In this document: positions 1-8,208 of the stretch, one piece after another
Numbering within the stretch: position 1 is the first letter of the stretch
Layout of the letters: each line of letters opens with the position of its first letter
Assembly (NCBI RefSeq): GCF_002909255.1
Contig: NZ_PIOB01000002.1
Coordinates: 741,442 to 805,441, forward strand
Direction of reading: 5' to 3'
DNA length: 64,000 bases
Source: Arenibacter hampyeongensis
GTDB taxonomy: Bacteria; Bacteroidota; Bacteroidia; Flavobacteriales; Flavobacteriaceae
Position numbers and translations under genes: made by a program
The notes under the pieces: model-generated
The model's database searches: none
The model's input: only the letters and a program-made list of their open reading frames with translations
What the model was told of the DNA's origin: nothing

Positions 1-405
1 AGTTTATGGAATGGGCTTGTAGCTGCAGTCCCTTTTGTGGATGTGGTCAATACCATGCTTGATGAAAGTATTCCATTAACGACCAACGAATTTGATGAAT
101 GGGGAAACCCAAAAAATGAAGAGGCCTACTTCTACATAAAGTCCTATAGTCCCTATGAAAATGTTGAAAAGAAGAACTACCCTAACATTTTGGTCACAAC
201 GGGCTTACATGATAGCCAAGTACAGTATTTTGAACCGGCAAAATGGGTTGCTAAGCTCAGATCCATGAAAACTGATAAAAATCAATTGCTCTTCCGTACC
301 AATATGGATTTTGGTCATGGAGGTGCCAGTGGACGATTTGATTATTTAAAGGAGATGGCGGAGATATATGCGTTTTTGTTTAATCTTGAGGGGATATATA
401 AATAG
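1..405 (+). CDS. S9-family oligopeptidase (oligopeptidase B-like), C-terminal fragment
   Basis: The reading frame is already open at base 1 (S-L-W-N-G-L-V-A...), so this is the last 134 codons of a longer gene cut by the window edge. The stretch [12 protein letters not shown] followed by [15 protein letters not shown] is typical of the catalytic domain of oligopeptidase B and related prolyl-oligopeptidase serine peptidases. Downstream, GLHDSQV holds the expected catalytic Asp and FGHGGASGR the catalytic His; the nucleophilic Ser would lie upstream of the window. The enzyme should cleave short peptides after basic or other residues. Flavobacterial members are often exported, but the N-terminus is not visible. 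Family call strong, exact substrate unknown. Confidence 0.85.
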   Translation, partial: SLWNGLVAAVPFVDVVNTMLDESIPLTTNEFDEWGNPKNEEAYFYIKSYSPYENVEKKNYPNILVTTGLHDSQVQYFEPAKWVAKLRSMKTDKNQLLFRTNMDFGHGGASGRFDYLKEMAEIYAFLFNLEGIYK

Positions 406-683
406 TAAGGATTATCTATTTCCGATGACAAGGATGACCAATTTAAAACTCAAACCAAATAAAAGATTTGTTATTTTGGACAGATATTAAGAATCTTAAA
501 CTTGTTGCCATATAGGTACGTTGGCCGCCATTGTTAGCCAGCCATGCGACACGGACAATCCCGAAGTATTCAGAACCGCGCTGTGCATTTCAACTTCCAA
601 TCAAAAGCCCATTCGTTGATTTTCAAAGGCAGCAAGTAAGAGAGTAATAAATATTATTTTTACCAAGTAGTTTAGAAATCATT

Positions 684-1163
684 ATGAAAAGAATTTCAAT
701 AATATTTCTTCGGGCTGTTATCGTGCTAATCAGCATTGTGACACTTTACATTATGATTCGGTTTCCATTGTCCGAAGGAAGGGCCGAGAACCTGGACCTA
801 TTCAGCATTTACTTTGACCCATTCATCCTGTATGGATATGCATCATCAATCGCTTTTTTTGTTGCGTTGTACAAAGCATTCAAATTACTCGGGTATATTG
901 GAAAAGATGAATTGTTTACACTGAACTCGATAAGAACCTTAAGAAGTATAAAATATTGCGCAATCATATTAAGCATTTTAGTTGCGATGGCCGGTATATT
1001 TATAAAGATATTTCATAATAAAGAAGACGACCCCGCTGGATTTCTTGCGATGTGTATCATAATTACGATTATGGCCATCACAGTTGCATTTGCTATGGCA
1101 GCGATTGCAAAAAAATTACAAAAGGCTGTAGATTTGAAATCTGAAAAGGACTTAACACTTTAA
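684..1163 (+). CDS. DUF2975-type membrane protein
   Basis: This 159-residue protein has four hydrophobic segments (about residues 7-25, 46-66, 90-110 and 120-143) and a short charged tail. Pattern and length fit the DUF2975 family of four-helix membrane proteins of unknown function. In Bacteroidetes and Firmicutes such genes are normally followed at once by a small Xre/YozG-like HTH regulator. Here that partner begins 3 bp after the stop codon but is broken (pseudogene at 1167). The gene may therefore have lost its regulator. Start at 684 is an ATG after an AT-rich leader. Function not known. Confidence 0.6.
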   Translation: MKRISIIFLRAVIVLISIVTLYIMIRFPLSEGRAENLDLFSIYFDPFILYGYASSIAFFVALYKAFKLLGYIGKDELFTLNSIRTLRSIKYCAIILSILVAMAGIFIKIFHNKEDDPAGFLAMCIIITIMAITVAFAMAAIAKKLQKAVDLKSEKDLTL

Positions 1164-1166
1164 ACT

Positions 1167-1324
1167 ATGCCAATTATTGTGATTTTAGAGATGATAAAGG
1201 CAAAGCGAAAAATTTCTTTAAATGAACTTACTGAATGAATAGATTTTACATTATCCCACCTTACTATTTTAAGGACAGGATAGGCGAAAGCAATTCATGT
1301 AGCACCTTGGACGCAATTTGCAAA
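1167..1324 (+). pseudogene. Decayed small HTH (YozG/Xre-like) regulator
   Basis: Translation from ATG 1167 gives MPIIVILEMIKAKRKISLNE, the usual opening of the ~65-residue HTH regulators that accompany DUF2975 genes. It stops at TGA 1236-1238 after 23 codons. Homology-like text resumes in the same frame (FTLSHLTILRTG), meets TAG 1281-1283, continues as AKAI, and then needs a +1 shift near 1298 to read STLDAICK (1301-1324), the expected second half of the HTH domain. Two in-frame stops plus a frameshift make a functional product very unlikely. It ends 2 bp before the stop codon of the opposing gene. Seen directly; the family assignment is by recognition. Confidence 0.75.
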
Positions 1325-1325
1325 C

Positions 1326-2513
1326 CTACTTTAACGTATCCAAATCAAACGAATAGACGTTACCCAAATCATCCGAGAAAAATATAAGTTTAGGCCCATT
1401 GGACGAAAAACTGGCCTTACTCGAAGTTGCATCCCCGTTTTTTCCATTTATTTTGGTTTTTAATTGGACTAGTTCGTTAAACTCCCAGCCATCTTTCTGC
1501 TTTTCTATTTCATTGACAGAAATGTAATATCGATTATTCACTTTGTTTTTTACAGAATGTATTTCAAATATCTTTCCTGATTCAACGTGATTAATAATAG
1601 GACGGCTAGGACTTAATCCAGGATGAAGGTTTTCATATGGAACGTTGGTCCATTTGCCCTTTAAGTCCCTTACTCGCAATACAAATTGGGGTTGATCAAT
1701 TTCGTCCACACTGTTCTTGGTGACCAATGCCATTTCCCCATCTTCAAACACAGTAGCATTCAAGTGATCGTCTGCGTTATTGTCTCCCTGCTGAACAATT
1801 ACAGGGGCTGACCAGTGATTGGGAGCATCTCCATCAATGTGAATTCGTTCATTGACGGATTGGGTATTTTGGTTGGACCAGATAACAGATACTTGATCTT
1901 TTAAGCTGACTATTAAGGAGATATCATCTTCATTGATGTCATCTGCCAGTGTAAATGAATCCGACCAATCTTTGCCATTGGAGGAATGCCAAACCATGAT
2001 TTTTTCATTCATATCCGCACAAACCCAATATTCATTTTTTGAATCTTGTGTAATGGTAGCTGTTTCAATAGACTGACAGTTCTTAGGAATGGGAAGATAA
2101 CCCATCGATCTATGTTCGTATTGCTTGCTATGGCGGGAATACCTTATTTGAACTACATTCAAAGCACATTCTCCAACTAAGACTATATGCACCTCATCGC
2201 CCTTGCTCCAGACGTCGGCTCTACTCGGTAAACCAAGCCAGGCTCTATTAACCGATTCTTGCCTTGTCCACCCAGAAACATCCTTTTTCAATAGTTTAGG
2301 ACCGTCTTCATCGCCCACAACCAGCCATTGCCCATGATCGGTTGTCCATGATTTTGATTGGGGTTTATCGGCAGTAGCATCTCCGTAATTAACTTTGAAG
2401 ATAGGATCTAAATAAATTTCAGCTGTATTGTTTTTTTGGGAAAATGCCCCATATCCGCTTAGTAAGAGACAAAAAAGTGCCGGAATTAGAGATGAAATTC
2501 TGTTTAGTTTCAT
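1326..2513 (-). CDS. Secreted sialidase-like / beta-propeller protein of unknown activity
   Basis: A signal peptide is evident at residues 1-26 (hydrophobic core ALFCLLLSGYG, cleavage near AFSQ). The remaining ~370 residues show repeated strand-like blocks with tryptophans and an Asp-box-like SSNGKDWS near residue 180, which suggests a propeller fold of the sialidase/BNR type. I see no convincing sialidase catalytic Arg triad, so no enzyme activity is claimed. It lies downstream of a sulfatase on the same strand (216 bp gap), so a role in handling a sulfated polysaccharide or glycoconjugate is plausible. Start: ATG 2513, directly before the Lys-rich signal n-region. Confidence 0.55.
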   Translation of the reverse strand: MKLNRISSLIPALFCLLLSGYGAFSQKNNTAEIYLDPIFKVNYGDATADKPQSKSWTTDHGQWLVVGDEDGPKLLKKDVSGWTRQESVNRAWLGLPSRADVWSKGDEVHIVLVGECALNVVQIRYSRHSKQYEHRSMGYLPIPKNCQSIETATITQDSKNEYWVCADMNEKIMVWHSSNGKDWSDSFTLADDINEDDISLIVSLKDQVSVIWSNQNTQSVNERIHIDGDAPNHWSAPVIVQQGDNNADDHLNATVFEDGEMALVTKNSVDEIDQPQFVLRVRDLKGKWTNVPYENLHPGLSPSRPIINHVESGKIFEIHSVKNKVNNRYYISVNEIEKQKDGWEFNELVQLKTKINGKNGDATSSKASFSSNGPKLIFFSDDLGNVYSFDLDTLK

Positions 2514-2729
2514 TGTGTTCTAAAATTGGGAGTTAATCTAAAGAAACATTTATAATAAATAAACAATTTGTAATCAATACTTGCATAAACCAATGGAAAA
2601 ATTTGGATCGTGCCCAATAGTGTCCCATCTGTCCTTATGATTTCATGTTTTAATTTGTTACGGTGGGAATCAATAAGTACGAATGCCCAATCCAATGAAA
2701 AGCACTGGTCATCTACCAAGACATAAACA

Positions 2730-4526
2730 TCAATTCAATTTCTTAAACATCAATAGTCGCACATCCATAACTTCTTCTCCAGGAATTTTTAGAGCTTTTA
2801 GTGTTAAATGGCCCCTACCCTTTTTCAGGTGCATCCTACCTAAATCCATAGGAATAAAATCCTTGGTATAGGATTCAATTCTCGGATCAAGATCCCTGAT
2901 TTCCCCTACCAATGGGGGATCATGCGCCTTATTAATTGTTCCTTTTAGGGAACTCTCCCCTAAGCTCAATTCAATTTCGGCCCCCAAATCCAGTTCTTTG
3001 GCCGTGTAATAAAGTTCAACTTCAAATTCCCCATCGGCCAGGACGTCCACATCCCAGCTGATGCTATCCTCTGTACTTTTCCAATTCGTAAAAAAGGTAC
3101 AGTTGGGATGTCGATTGCTTCGTTCTATCTTGCCATGCGCCACACCATCCCGAGCAGGAATCTGGGTGTACACAAAATCTGGATGCCCCAGAGTAAAAGG
3201 GCGATCCACCGATTCTTTGGATTTAGGCAGAACCTCTTCAAGCCAATCATTTTTTAATCCTTTCAAAGAATCAGTCAACTTTGGTAATTTCATTGAAAGA
3301 TCCGTTGTTTGTCCACTATCATGGTGCATATCATATAGTCGGTCTTCGTTATCCAATCTATATTTATCCGTTCTGATGCTTGTGCCGCTATTCCAATGGT
3401 TGTAGATTACTCTAGGTTGCCAAGATGAATTATCTTCCATTAGAAGAGGCTTTAGGCTTTTCCCATCCAATGGTTTAAGGGTTTTTAACTGAATTTGTGC
3501 CAATTCGGATAAAGTGGGCAATAAATCAATGGAACTTGCTATTTGCGAAATCCGTTTTCCTTGAGGCAAGTTGTTTTTCCATTGCATGATAAGGGGAGAT
3601 CTCACCCCTCCTTCATCGGTTGATCCTTTCTTGCCCCGCAATCCACCGTTCCAGCGCCATCCGTTGGGACCATTGTCCGATAGATATACTACGATAGTAT
3701 TTTCTTCCAGATTCAAATCCTTAAGCTTGTCATATACCCGACCCACATTGTAGTCTATATTTTCTACCATGGCCAGTGCTGCCCTTGTGAAATTTTCATT
3801 TTCCTCCTCTTCTCCGTGATATTTCATGGCAAGCTCTTTGTCTTTGAACCGATTCCAATATTCATCAGGTACCTGCATAGGGCTATGCGGCGTGTTATAG
3901 GGCAGATATAGGAAGAAAGGCTTGTCTTTATTCCTGTCCATAAAATCTATTCCCTTATTGGTAAGGTCATCAATTATGAATCCCTCTCCCTTTACAATTT
4001 CTCCATTATGCTCCAACATGGGACTAAAATAATTGCCCCAATGACCGGAGCAGAATCCATAATAATCATCAAAACCTCTGGCATTGGGATGATAAGGTGG
4101 TTGCATGCCGTTATGCCACTTTCCATAAGCAGCAGTGGCATACCCAGCCTCCTTGAAAACTTCTGCAATTGTGGTTTCATCCAAATTTAAACGTTCCCCA
4201 CCCGCAGAAGTGGAATATACCCCCAGTCTTGGAAAGTAGCGACCGGTCAACAGTTCCGCGCGAGTGGGGGAACAAACAGGACTTACATAAAAATGATCGA
4301 ACATAACTCCGCTTTTGGCTATCGCGTCTATGTTCGGGGTTTGAAGATTGGTGTTTCCAGTGATACCCAGATCTCCCCATCCTTGATCGTCCGCCAATAT
4401 GAGAACAATGTTGGGTTTGTCGGCGCGTTGGGAATTGGAAACTAAATCGGGCCTGGCCTTGCCCTTGCAAGAAACAAATGTCACCAATATGGCCAGCACC
4501 ATATACTTTGATTGGAAATACCTCAT
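2730..4526 (-). CDS. Lipoprotein sulfatase (S1 family, Cys-type)
   Basis: 598 residues. Residues 1-20 form a lipoprotein signal ending FVSC (Cys20), so the enzyme should be anchored facing the periplasm or cell surface. The sulfatase domain starts with the metal-binding LADDQGWGD (Asp46, Asp47) and contains C85-S-P-T-R89 in the signature that is matured to formylglycine; GKWH near residue 135 and a later SDNGPNG are further active-site elements. About 100 C-terminal residues (from ~490) form a separate strand-rich domain that may bind carbohydrate. S1 sulfatases remove sulfate esters from polysaccharides; the exact substrate cannot be read from sequence. No SusC/SusD pair is visible in the window, so this is not a complete utilisation locus. 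Confidence 0.88.
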   Translation of the reverse strand: MRYFQSKYMVLAILVTFVSCKGKARPDLVSNSQRADKPNIVLILADDQGWGDLGITGNTNLQTPNIDAIAKSGVMFDHFYVSPVCSPTRAELLTGRYFPRLGVYSTSAGGERLNLDETTIAEVFKEAGYATAAYGKWHNGMQPPYHPNARGFDDYYGFCSGHWGNYFSPMLEHNGEIVKGEGFIIDDLTNKGIDFMDRNKDKPFFLYLPYNTPHSPMQVPDEYWNRFKDKELAMKYHGEEEENENFTRAALAMVENIDYNVGRVYDKLKDLNLEENTIVVYLSDNGPNGWRWNGGLRGKKGSTDEGGVRSPLIMQWKNNLPQGKRISQIASSIDLLPTLSELAQIQLKTLKPLDGKSLKPLLMEDNSSWQPRVIYNHWNSGTSIRTDKYRLDNEDRLYDMHHDSGQTTDLSMKLPKLTDSLKGLKNDWLEEVLPKSKESVDRPFTLGHPDFVYTQIPARDGVAHGKIERSNRHPNCTFFTNWKSTEDSISWDVDVLADGEFEVELYYTAKELDLGAEIELSLGESSLKGTINKAHDPPLVGEIRDLDPRIESYTKDFIPMDLGRMHLKKGRGHLTLKALKIPGEEVMDVRLLMFKKLN

Positions 4527-4662
4527 TTGGTTGTTTTTTTGAAAGTATAAGGTATGAAACTTAATGGATTACTATGCATATTGCATAAAATCCGCATTGG
4601 AAAATTATTCTTACTATTTCTTTATTGATCCAGACATAGGAACTTGAACTTAAAAGGGATTA

Positions 4663-5060
4663 GGCTGCGCCCCTCCCTACAAAGCTCCACTTTGAAAACC
4701 ACTAAAAGTTATGCTTCACTTTGCTTCAAAAAAGAAGCGCGAATCGAACAGGTTTACGAAAACGGGATTGGCTGCGCCCTTCCCTACAAAGCTCCGCCTT
4801 GAAAACCACTAAAAGTTATGCTTCGATACACTTCAAAAAAGAAGTGCGAATCGAACAGGTTTACGAAAACGAGATTGGCTGCGCCCTTCCCTACAAAGCT
4901 CCGCTTTGTAAACCACTAAAAGTTATGCTTCGCTACACTTCAAAAAAGAAGTGCGAATCGAACAGGTTTACGAAAACGGGATTGGCTGCGCCCTTCCCTA
5001 CAAAGCTCCGCTTTGAAAACCACTAAAAGTTATGCTTCGCTACACTTCAAAAAAGAAGCG
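4663..5060. repeat. 107-bp tandem repeat, about 3.7 copies
   Basis: The block GGCTGCGCCC starts at 4663, 4770, 4877 and 4984, an exact 107-bp period. Copies 2-4 are nearly identical; copy 1 is more diverged at its left edge and copy 4 stops at 5060 where it runs into the hairpin at 5058-5081. Each unit holds two small hairpins, AAAGCtccGCTTT and CTTCaaaaaaGAAG, and the string GAATCGAAC, whose complement GTTCGATTC resembles a tRNA T-loop. Because 107 is not a multiple of 3, successive copies are read in different frames, so open frames here are not genes. There are no unique spacers, so it is not a CRISPR array. Confidence 0.9.
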
Positions 5061-5081
5061 AGCTTCTTTTTTGAAGCTCGC
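5058..5081 (-). terminator. Displaced tRNA-Arg terminator at the left end of the element
   Basis: GCGAGCTTC (5058-5066), six T, then GAAGCTCGC (5073-5081) is a perfect 9-bp stem; on the - strand it is followed by TTCTTTTTT. It sits 30 bp beyond the left attachment repeat, in the position the terminator of tRNA-Arg would have had before integration. A second small hairpin, AACCACT/AGTGGTT, lies between. The role as former tRNA terminator is inferred. Confidence 0.65.
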
Positions 5082-5110
5082 GTGCACAACCACTTTTTAG
5101 TGGTTTATTC

Positions 5111-5126
5111 GTGACCCCGGAGGGAT
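5111..5126. repeat. attL: 16-bp copy of the tRNA-Arg 3' end
   Basis: GTGACCCCGGAGGGAT is identical to 14629-14644, which covers the discriminator base, acceptor strand and start of the T-stem of the tRNA-Arg gene. The next bases differ (CACAAA here, TCAAAC in the tRNA), so the repeat is 16 bp. It marks the left boundary of the integrated element. Confidence 0.9.
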
Positions 5127-5262
5127 CACAAATTACTGTTTATCTAAATTTTATAACGAACTTATACTCACCAACTAATACAACATAACTCACCAATATT
5201 AGGGACTTAACAAAATTAATGTCGTAAACTAAGTCAAACTTAGACCAACTTAGGCACACTAT

Positions 5263-5307
5263 AAAGTGACACAAATAATTACACAATTAAATCATATGTG
5301 TCACTTT
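5263..5307. promoter_or_regulatory. Inverted AAAGTGACAC boxes before the integrase
   Basis: AAAGTGACAC at 5263-5272 is repeated in inverse as GTGTCACTTT at 5298-5307, with 25 bp between. The same 10-mer recurs at 14550-14559 near the other end of the element. Presence at both ends suggests integrase or excisionase arm-type binding sites; the pair also flanks the integrase promoter region and could be an operator. Function is inferred. Confidence 0.5.
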
Positions 5308-5313
5308 TTAGAG

Positions 5314-5321
5314 TATATTTG
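5314..5321 (+). promoter_or_regulatory. Probable -7 box of the integrase promoter
   Basis: TATATTTG matches the Bacteroidetes -7 consensus TAnnTTTG and ends 18 bp before ATG 5340. No clear -33 TTTG is found at the right distance. Its position argues for ATG 5340 as the integrase start rather than the upstream GTG at 5298. Confidence 0.5.
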
Positions 5322-5339
5322 AACTCAAGACTAAATAGC

Positions 5340-6653
5340 ATGGCAAAACTTACTTTCGTCCCTAGAAAAGGCTCTAACAAATCAGCATCAATTCAATTAT
5401 ACTTCAACTACGGAAGTAATAAACGTTTAAGATATTCAACTGGGCTAAAAATTATAGATATAAAAAACTGGGATGATTCTAAAATGAGGATCAGGAATGT
5501 CGTTTCCGAGATTCACAAGAACAACGTTAACAATAAGCTCACCGAAATTCACAATTTCGTTGAAAAAACATATTACCGATTGGCTATTACGGAAAACGTT
5601 GAGGTAACCAACGAAATACTTAAAGAAGAATTGAATGTATTTTTGAACCGAAATTCTATAAAGGACGACAAACCTCAACTGTTAGAATTATTGCCATTTT
5701 ACAAATGGTACATTGAACATTACCAAAAAAACCCTCTGGTAAGCACAGGCAAGCCCATGGGAACCGGAACTGCAAAAACTTATAACAACGCCTTCACCAT
5801 TCTAAAAAAATATAATGACACAGTATCACATTTAACTTATGACAAAATTAATATCGAATTCTATGATAGTTTTTTGAATTATATGTATGATCTAAACTAT
5901 TCCTTGAACTACATAGGTACACAAATCAAAATTTTAAAGACTATAATGAATTCTAGTTACGAGAAAGGCTATCACAATAATTTAGATTTTCGAAAAAGAT
6001 ATTTCAAAAAGCCACAAGAGGATATTTACAATATTTATTTAAATACAGCTGAATTAGAGAGAATATTTGAACTAGATTTCTCAAATTACACTCCCAAGAG
6101 AATCAAAAATGATTTTGTAATAACCAAAAATAAACTGGAATTGGCTAGAGATTTATTTCTAATTTCAGCCAACACCGGGCTAAGGGTATCAGATTTCACC
6201 AAGCTTAGCTCAAGTAGTATCATAACAAACAATTCAGCGAGCTACATATCTATTACCACACAAAAAAACTCCAAACTTTTAACAATTCCCTTAAATTCCA
6301 CGGTTAGGGCAATTTTAGAAAAAAGGAATGGCCATCCTCCCAAAGGAATGGCGGAACAACATATCAATTATTGCCTGAAAGAAATAGGCGAACTTGCCAA
6401 AATCAACGAAATCATTGAGAAAGGTGTTACCAAAGGAGGAAAGAAAGAGATGAAGTCCTTCAAGAAATATGATTTAATCACAAATCATACCGGCAGGAGA
6501 AGTTTCTGCACCAATGCCTATAAAAGTGGCATGCCTACCATCGACATTATGGCAATAAGTGGACACAGTAGTGAAAAAGTGTTCTATAACTACATTAAAG
6601 TTGATGATCTAGAACGTGCTGAAAAAATTTCAAAACATAAATTCTTCTCTTAA
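5340..6653 (+). CDS. int: Tyrosine recombinase / integrase of the element
   Basis: 437 residues from ATG 5340; the frame extends up to GTG 5298, but that region overlaps the promoter box, and MAKLTFVPRKG is the usual Bacteroidetes integrase start. The N-terminal arm-binding region (1-90) and SAM-like core-binding domain (~95-225) precede the catalytic domain with Arg282 (NTGLR), His383-x-x-Arg386 (HTGRR), His409 (SGHSS) and nucleophile Tyr418 (FYNYIKV). All key residues are present, so it should be active. It lies about 210 bp inside attL and is expected to recombine the tRNA-Arg 3' end with the element attachment site. Confidence 0.93.
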   Translation: MAKLTFVPRKGSNKSASIQLYFNYGSNKRLRYSTGLKIIDIKNWDDSKMRIRNVVSEIHKNNVNNKLTEIHNFVEKTYYRLAITENVEVTNEILKEELNVFLNRNSIKDDKPQLLELLPFYKWYIEHYQKNPLVSTGKPMGTGTAKTYNNAFTILKKYNDTVSHLTYDKINIEFYDSFLNYMYDLNYSLNYIGTQIKILKTIMNSSYEKGYHNNLDFRKRYFKKPQEDIYNIYLNTAELERIFELDFSNYTPKRIKNDFVITKNKLELARDLFLISANTGLRVSDFTKLSSSSIITNNSASYISITTQKNSKLLTIPLNSTVRAILEKRNGHPPKGMAEQHINYCLKEIGELAKINEIIEKGVTKGGKKEMKSFKKYDLITNHTGRRSFCTNAYKSGMPTIDIMAISGHSSEKVFYNYIKVDDLERAEKISKHKFFS

Positions 6654-6731
6654 AACTTATCATATTGAAAACCAATATATATCTAGTTAATTTTATATTA
6701 GCACCTTAATCCTAACCAAACTATTCAATAA

Positions 6732-7649
6732 ATGGAAATCGACGATTTTGAATTTTTAGATACGCCAGAAATCAAATTACAAACAGATTTTTTCGAAATG
6801 GAAATGTTGACCCAGGAACTGGATAGAGCCTATTCCCGTCACGATGAAATATCAGACCCTAATCTTTTCTATAAAAGCATTGAACATTTTCAAGAAGCAA
6901 TCACATTAAAGAATGTAGTTGACTCAAAGGTTAAAGAATTAAACATTCTGTATGAACAATTTCTTAAAACTGCAGAGGAAAACAATTTATTTTGGAATTA
7001 TTGCTCCGAACGAATTTACACTCTCAACTTTAAAAATTTTGAAAAATCTTTTTTTACAACAATCCCTAATGCCAAAAGAATAGAATTTCTATTCTACGAA
7101 ATCAGCGCACTATCACGTGAAGAAAATATTAAAATTTTCACTCATTCGGAATTTGAACTAGACTTTACAGTTGGTTTTAATATTGACAAGCATTTAAGCG
7201 AGGAACATCTAGTACGAATTCAATTTGAGAATAAGAGAAAAATCGAATTTGTTGAAGAGGAGATAAAAAATGAAGGCTACCATGTTGTTTACCATGAAAA
7301 CGGTATTGAGCTAAAAAAAATAACGAAGGAAGACTTGTCGGATGAAGAATTTCTCGAAGAACCATTAAAAATCAAAGACCTTCCTTTATTTGACACCTTA
7401 GATAGATTTACGCTGATTAAGGAATTAAAGATTGATGATATTATTCACAACTTAGAAACTTCTCAAAAAAGTAAGTATAAAGTACTAGCTCTAATAATGG
7501 GAATTCACCCAGATAACGCCAGGAAACTACTAACTAATAAATATCCTAAATTAAAAACGAAAGAAGAGTATAGCGTATTAAGAAAAGCTGCAAATAGCAA
7601 TGTTCAAGCATTTCTCAACAACCCAAACAACGATATTAAAATTCCATAA
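6732..7649 (+). CDS. Element protein of unknown function (305 aa)
   Basis: Not recognised. The protein is acidic and Lys/Glu-rich, with no membrane segment or signal peptide. The first ~200 residues look helical. The C-terminal part (about 225-300) has a helix-turn-helix-like feel (LALIMGIHPDNARKLL, then LRKAANSN), similar to a short RteC-like tail, but I cannot confirm it. It follows the integrase by 78 bp on the same strand and precedes the excisionase-like gene, a place often held by RteC-type or regulatory proteins in Bacteroidetes elements. ATG 6732 follows an A-rich leader. Confidence 0.5.
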   Translation: MEIDDFEFLDTPEIKLQTDFFEMEMLTQELDRAYSRHDEISDPNLFYKSIEHFQEAITLKNVVDSKVKELNILYEQFLKTAEENNLFWNYCSERIYTLNFKNFEKSFFTTIPNAKRIEFLFYEISALSREENIKIFTHSEFELDFTVGFNIDKHLSEEHLVRIQFENKRKIEFVEEEIKNEGYHVVYHENGIELKKITKEDLSDEEFLEEPLKIKDLPLFDTLDRFTLIKELKIDDIIHNLETSQKSKYKVLALIMGIHPDNARKLLTNKYPKLKTKEEYSVLRKAANSNVQAFLNNPNNDIKIP

Positions 7650-7656
7650 TTTAAAA

Positions 7657-7696
7657 AAAAGGGTCTGCAGTTATATAGACCCCAAAAGACCCTTTT
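7657..7696 (+). terminator. Hairpin between the 305-aa gene and the HTH gene
   Basis: AAAAGGGTCT (7657-7666) pairs perfectly with AGACCCTTTT (7687-7696), and an alternative inner pairing GGGTCT/AGACCC (7661-7666 with 7676-7681) is possible. It begins 7 bp after the stop codon and ends in a short T run, so it may act as a terminator or attenuator before the HTH gene. Confidence 0.55.
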
Positions 7697-7732
7697 CTCC
7701 TTTGTTTTATCAAAACGATAAAAAAGGAAATT

Positions 7733-8005
7733 ATGATTCAACTTATTCAGATTACAGAAGAAAAGCTAACTGCTAATATCTTATTAGCGTTAAAGAAAGA
7801 GCTAGATCAGCTCAAAGAAGAATTCCAACCTCAGCTACCCCCTAAGTGGGTTTCACGCAAGGAAACCGCCAAAATGCTTGGCGTGAGTTTCACTACCCTT
7901 ACCAATTGGCATAAAAAAGGTGTGCTAACAGCATATAGTATAGGAACTCGAGTTTACTACAAACTCGATGAGGTTCACAACGCTTTAACCCCAATTGCAT
8001 GTTAG
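7733..8005 (+). CDS. Excisionase-like helix-turn-helix protein
   Basis: 90 residues. A short coiled N-terminus is followed by a MerR-type winged HTH (HTH_17/excisionase class) from about residue 38: WVSRKETAKMLGVSFTTLTN, then GTRVYYKLDEV as the wing. Small proteins of this form sit near integrases in Bacteroidetes mobile elements and act as excision factors or regulators. It is about 1.1 kb downstream of int in the same direction. The role as Xis is inferred from family and context. Confidence 0.75.
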   Translation: MIQLIQITEEKLTANILLALKKELDQLKEEFQPQLPPKWVSRKETAKMLGVSFTTLTNWHKKGVLTAYSIGTRVYYKLDEVHNALTPIAC

Positions 8006-8208
8006 CCTAAACACGCAAGAAGGAGGGGTAAAGTCTTGGTCGGTATTTCACTGGCTTATCAAAATATTTTCAAAATTTTATGAACTAAGAATCAGATAGT
8101 TATCTGGTTTTTAAAAAAAAGAAGGGTATAACTATTCACTTTACCCAAGGTGCATAGTATTTATTAATACCAAGTCCGAGGTGTGTCTTGTTAAAAACGA
8201 AAATAAGT

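Noticed and set aside
2510..2719. 69-codon frame between the sulfatase and the propeller-like gene
   Set aside because: No recognisable domain or signal; overlaps the start of the downstream gene and is best read as its leader region.
4721..5026. 101-codon open frame on the + strand
   Set aside because: It lies wholly in the 107-bp tandem repeat and reads successive copies in different frames; no protein family resemblance.
4663..5060. Possible CRISPR array
   Set aside because: Units are 107 bp and almost identical throughout, with no unique spacers and no cas genes in the window.
5298..5339. 14-codon upstream extension of the integrase from GTG 5298
   Set aside because: Overlaps the inverted repeat and the -7 box; family members start at the MAKL-type sequence.
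7991..8208. Possible structured RNA between the HTH gene and the HUH gene
   Set aside because: Contains GGAGGGGTAAAG and GGGTATAAC/TTTACCC-like pieces, but no stable or recognisable fold could be argued.
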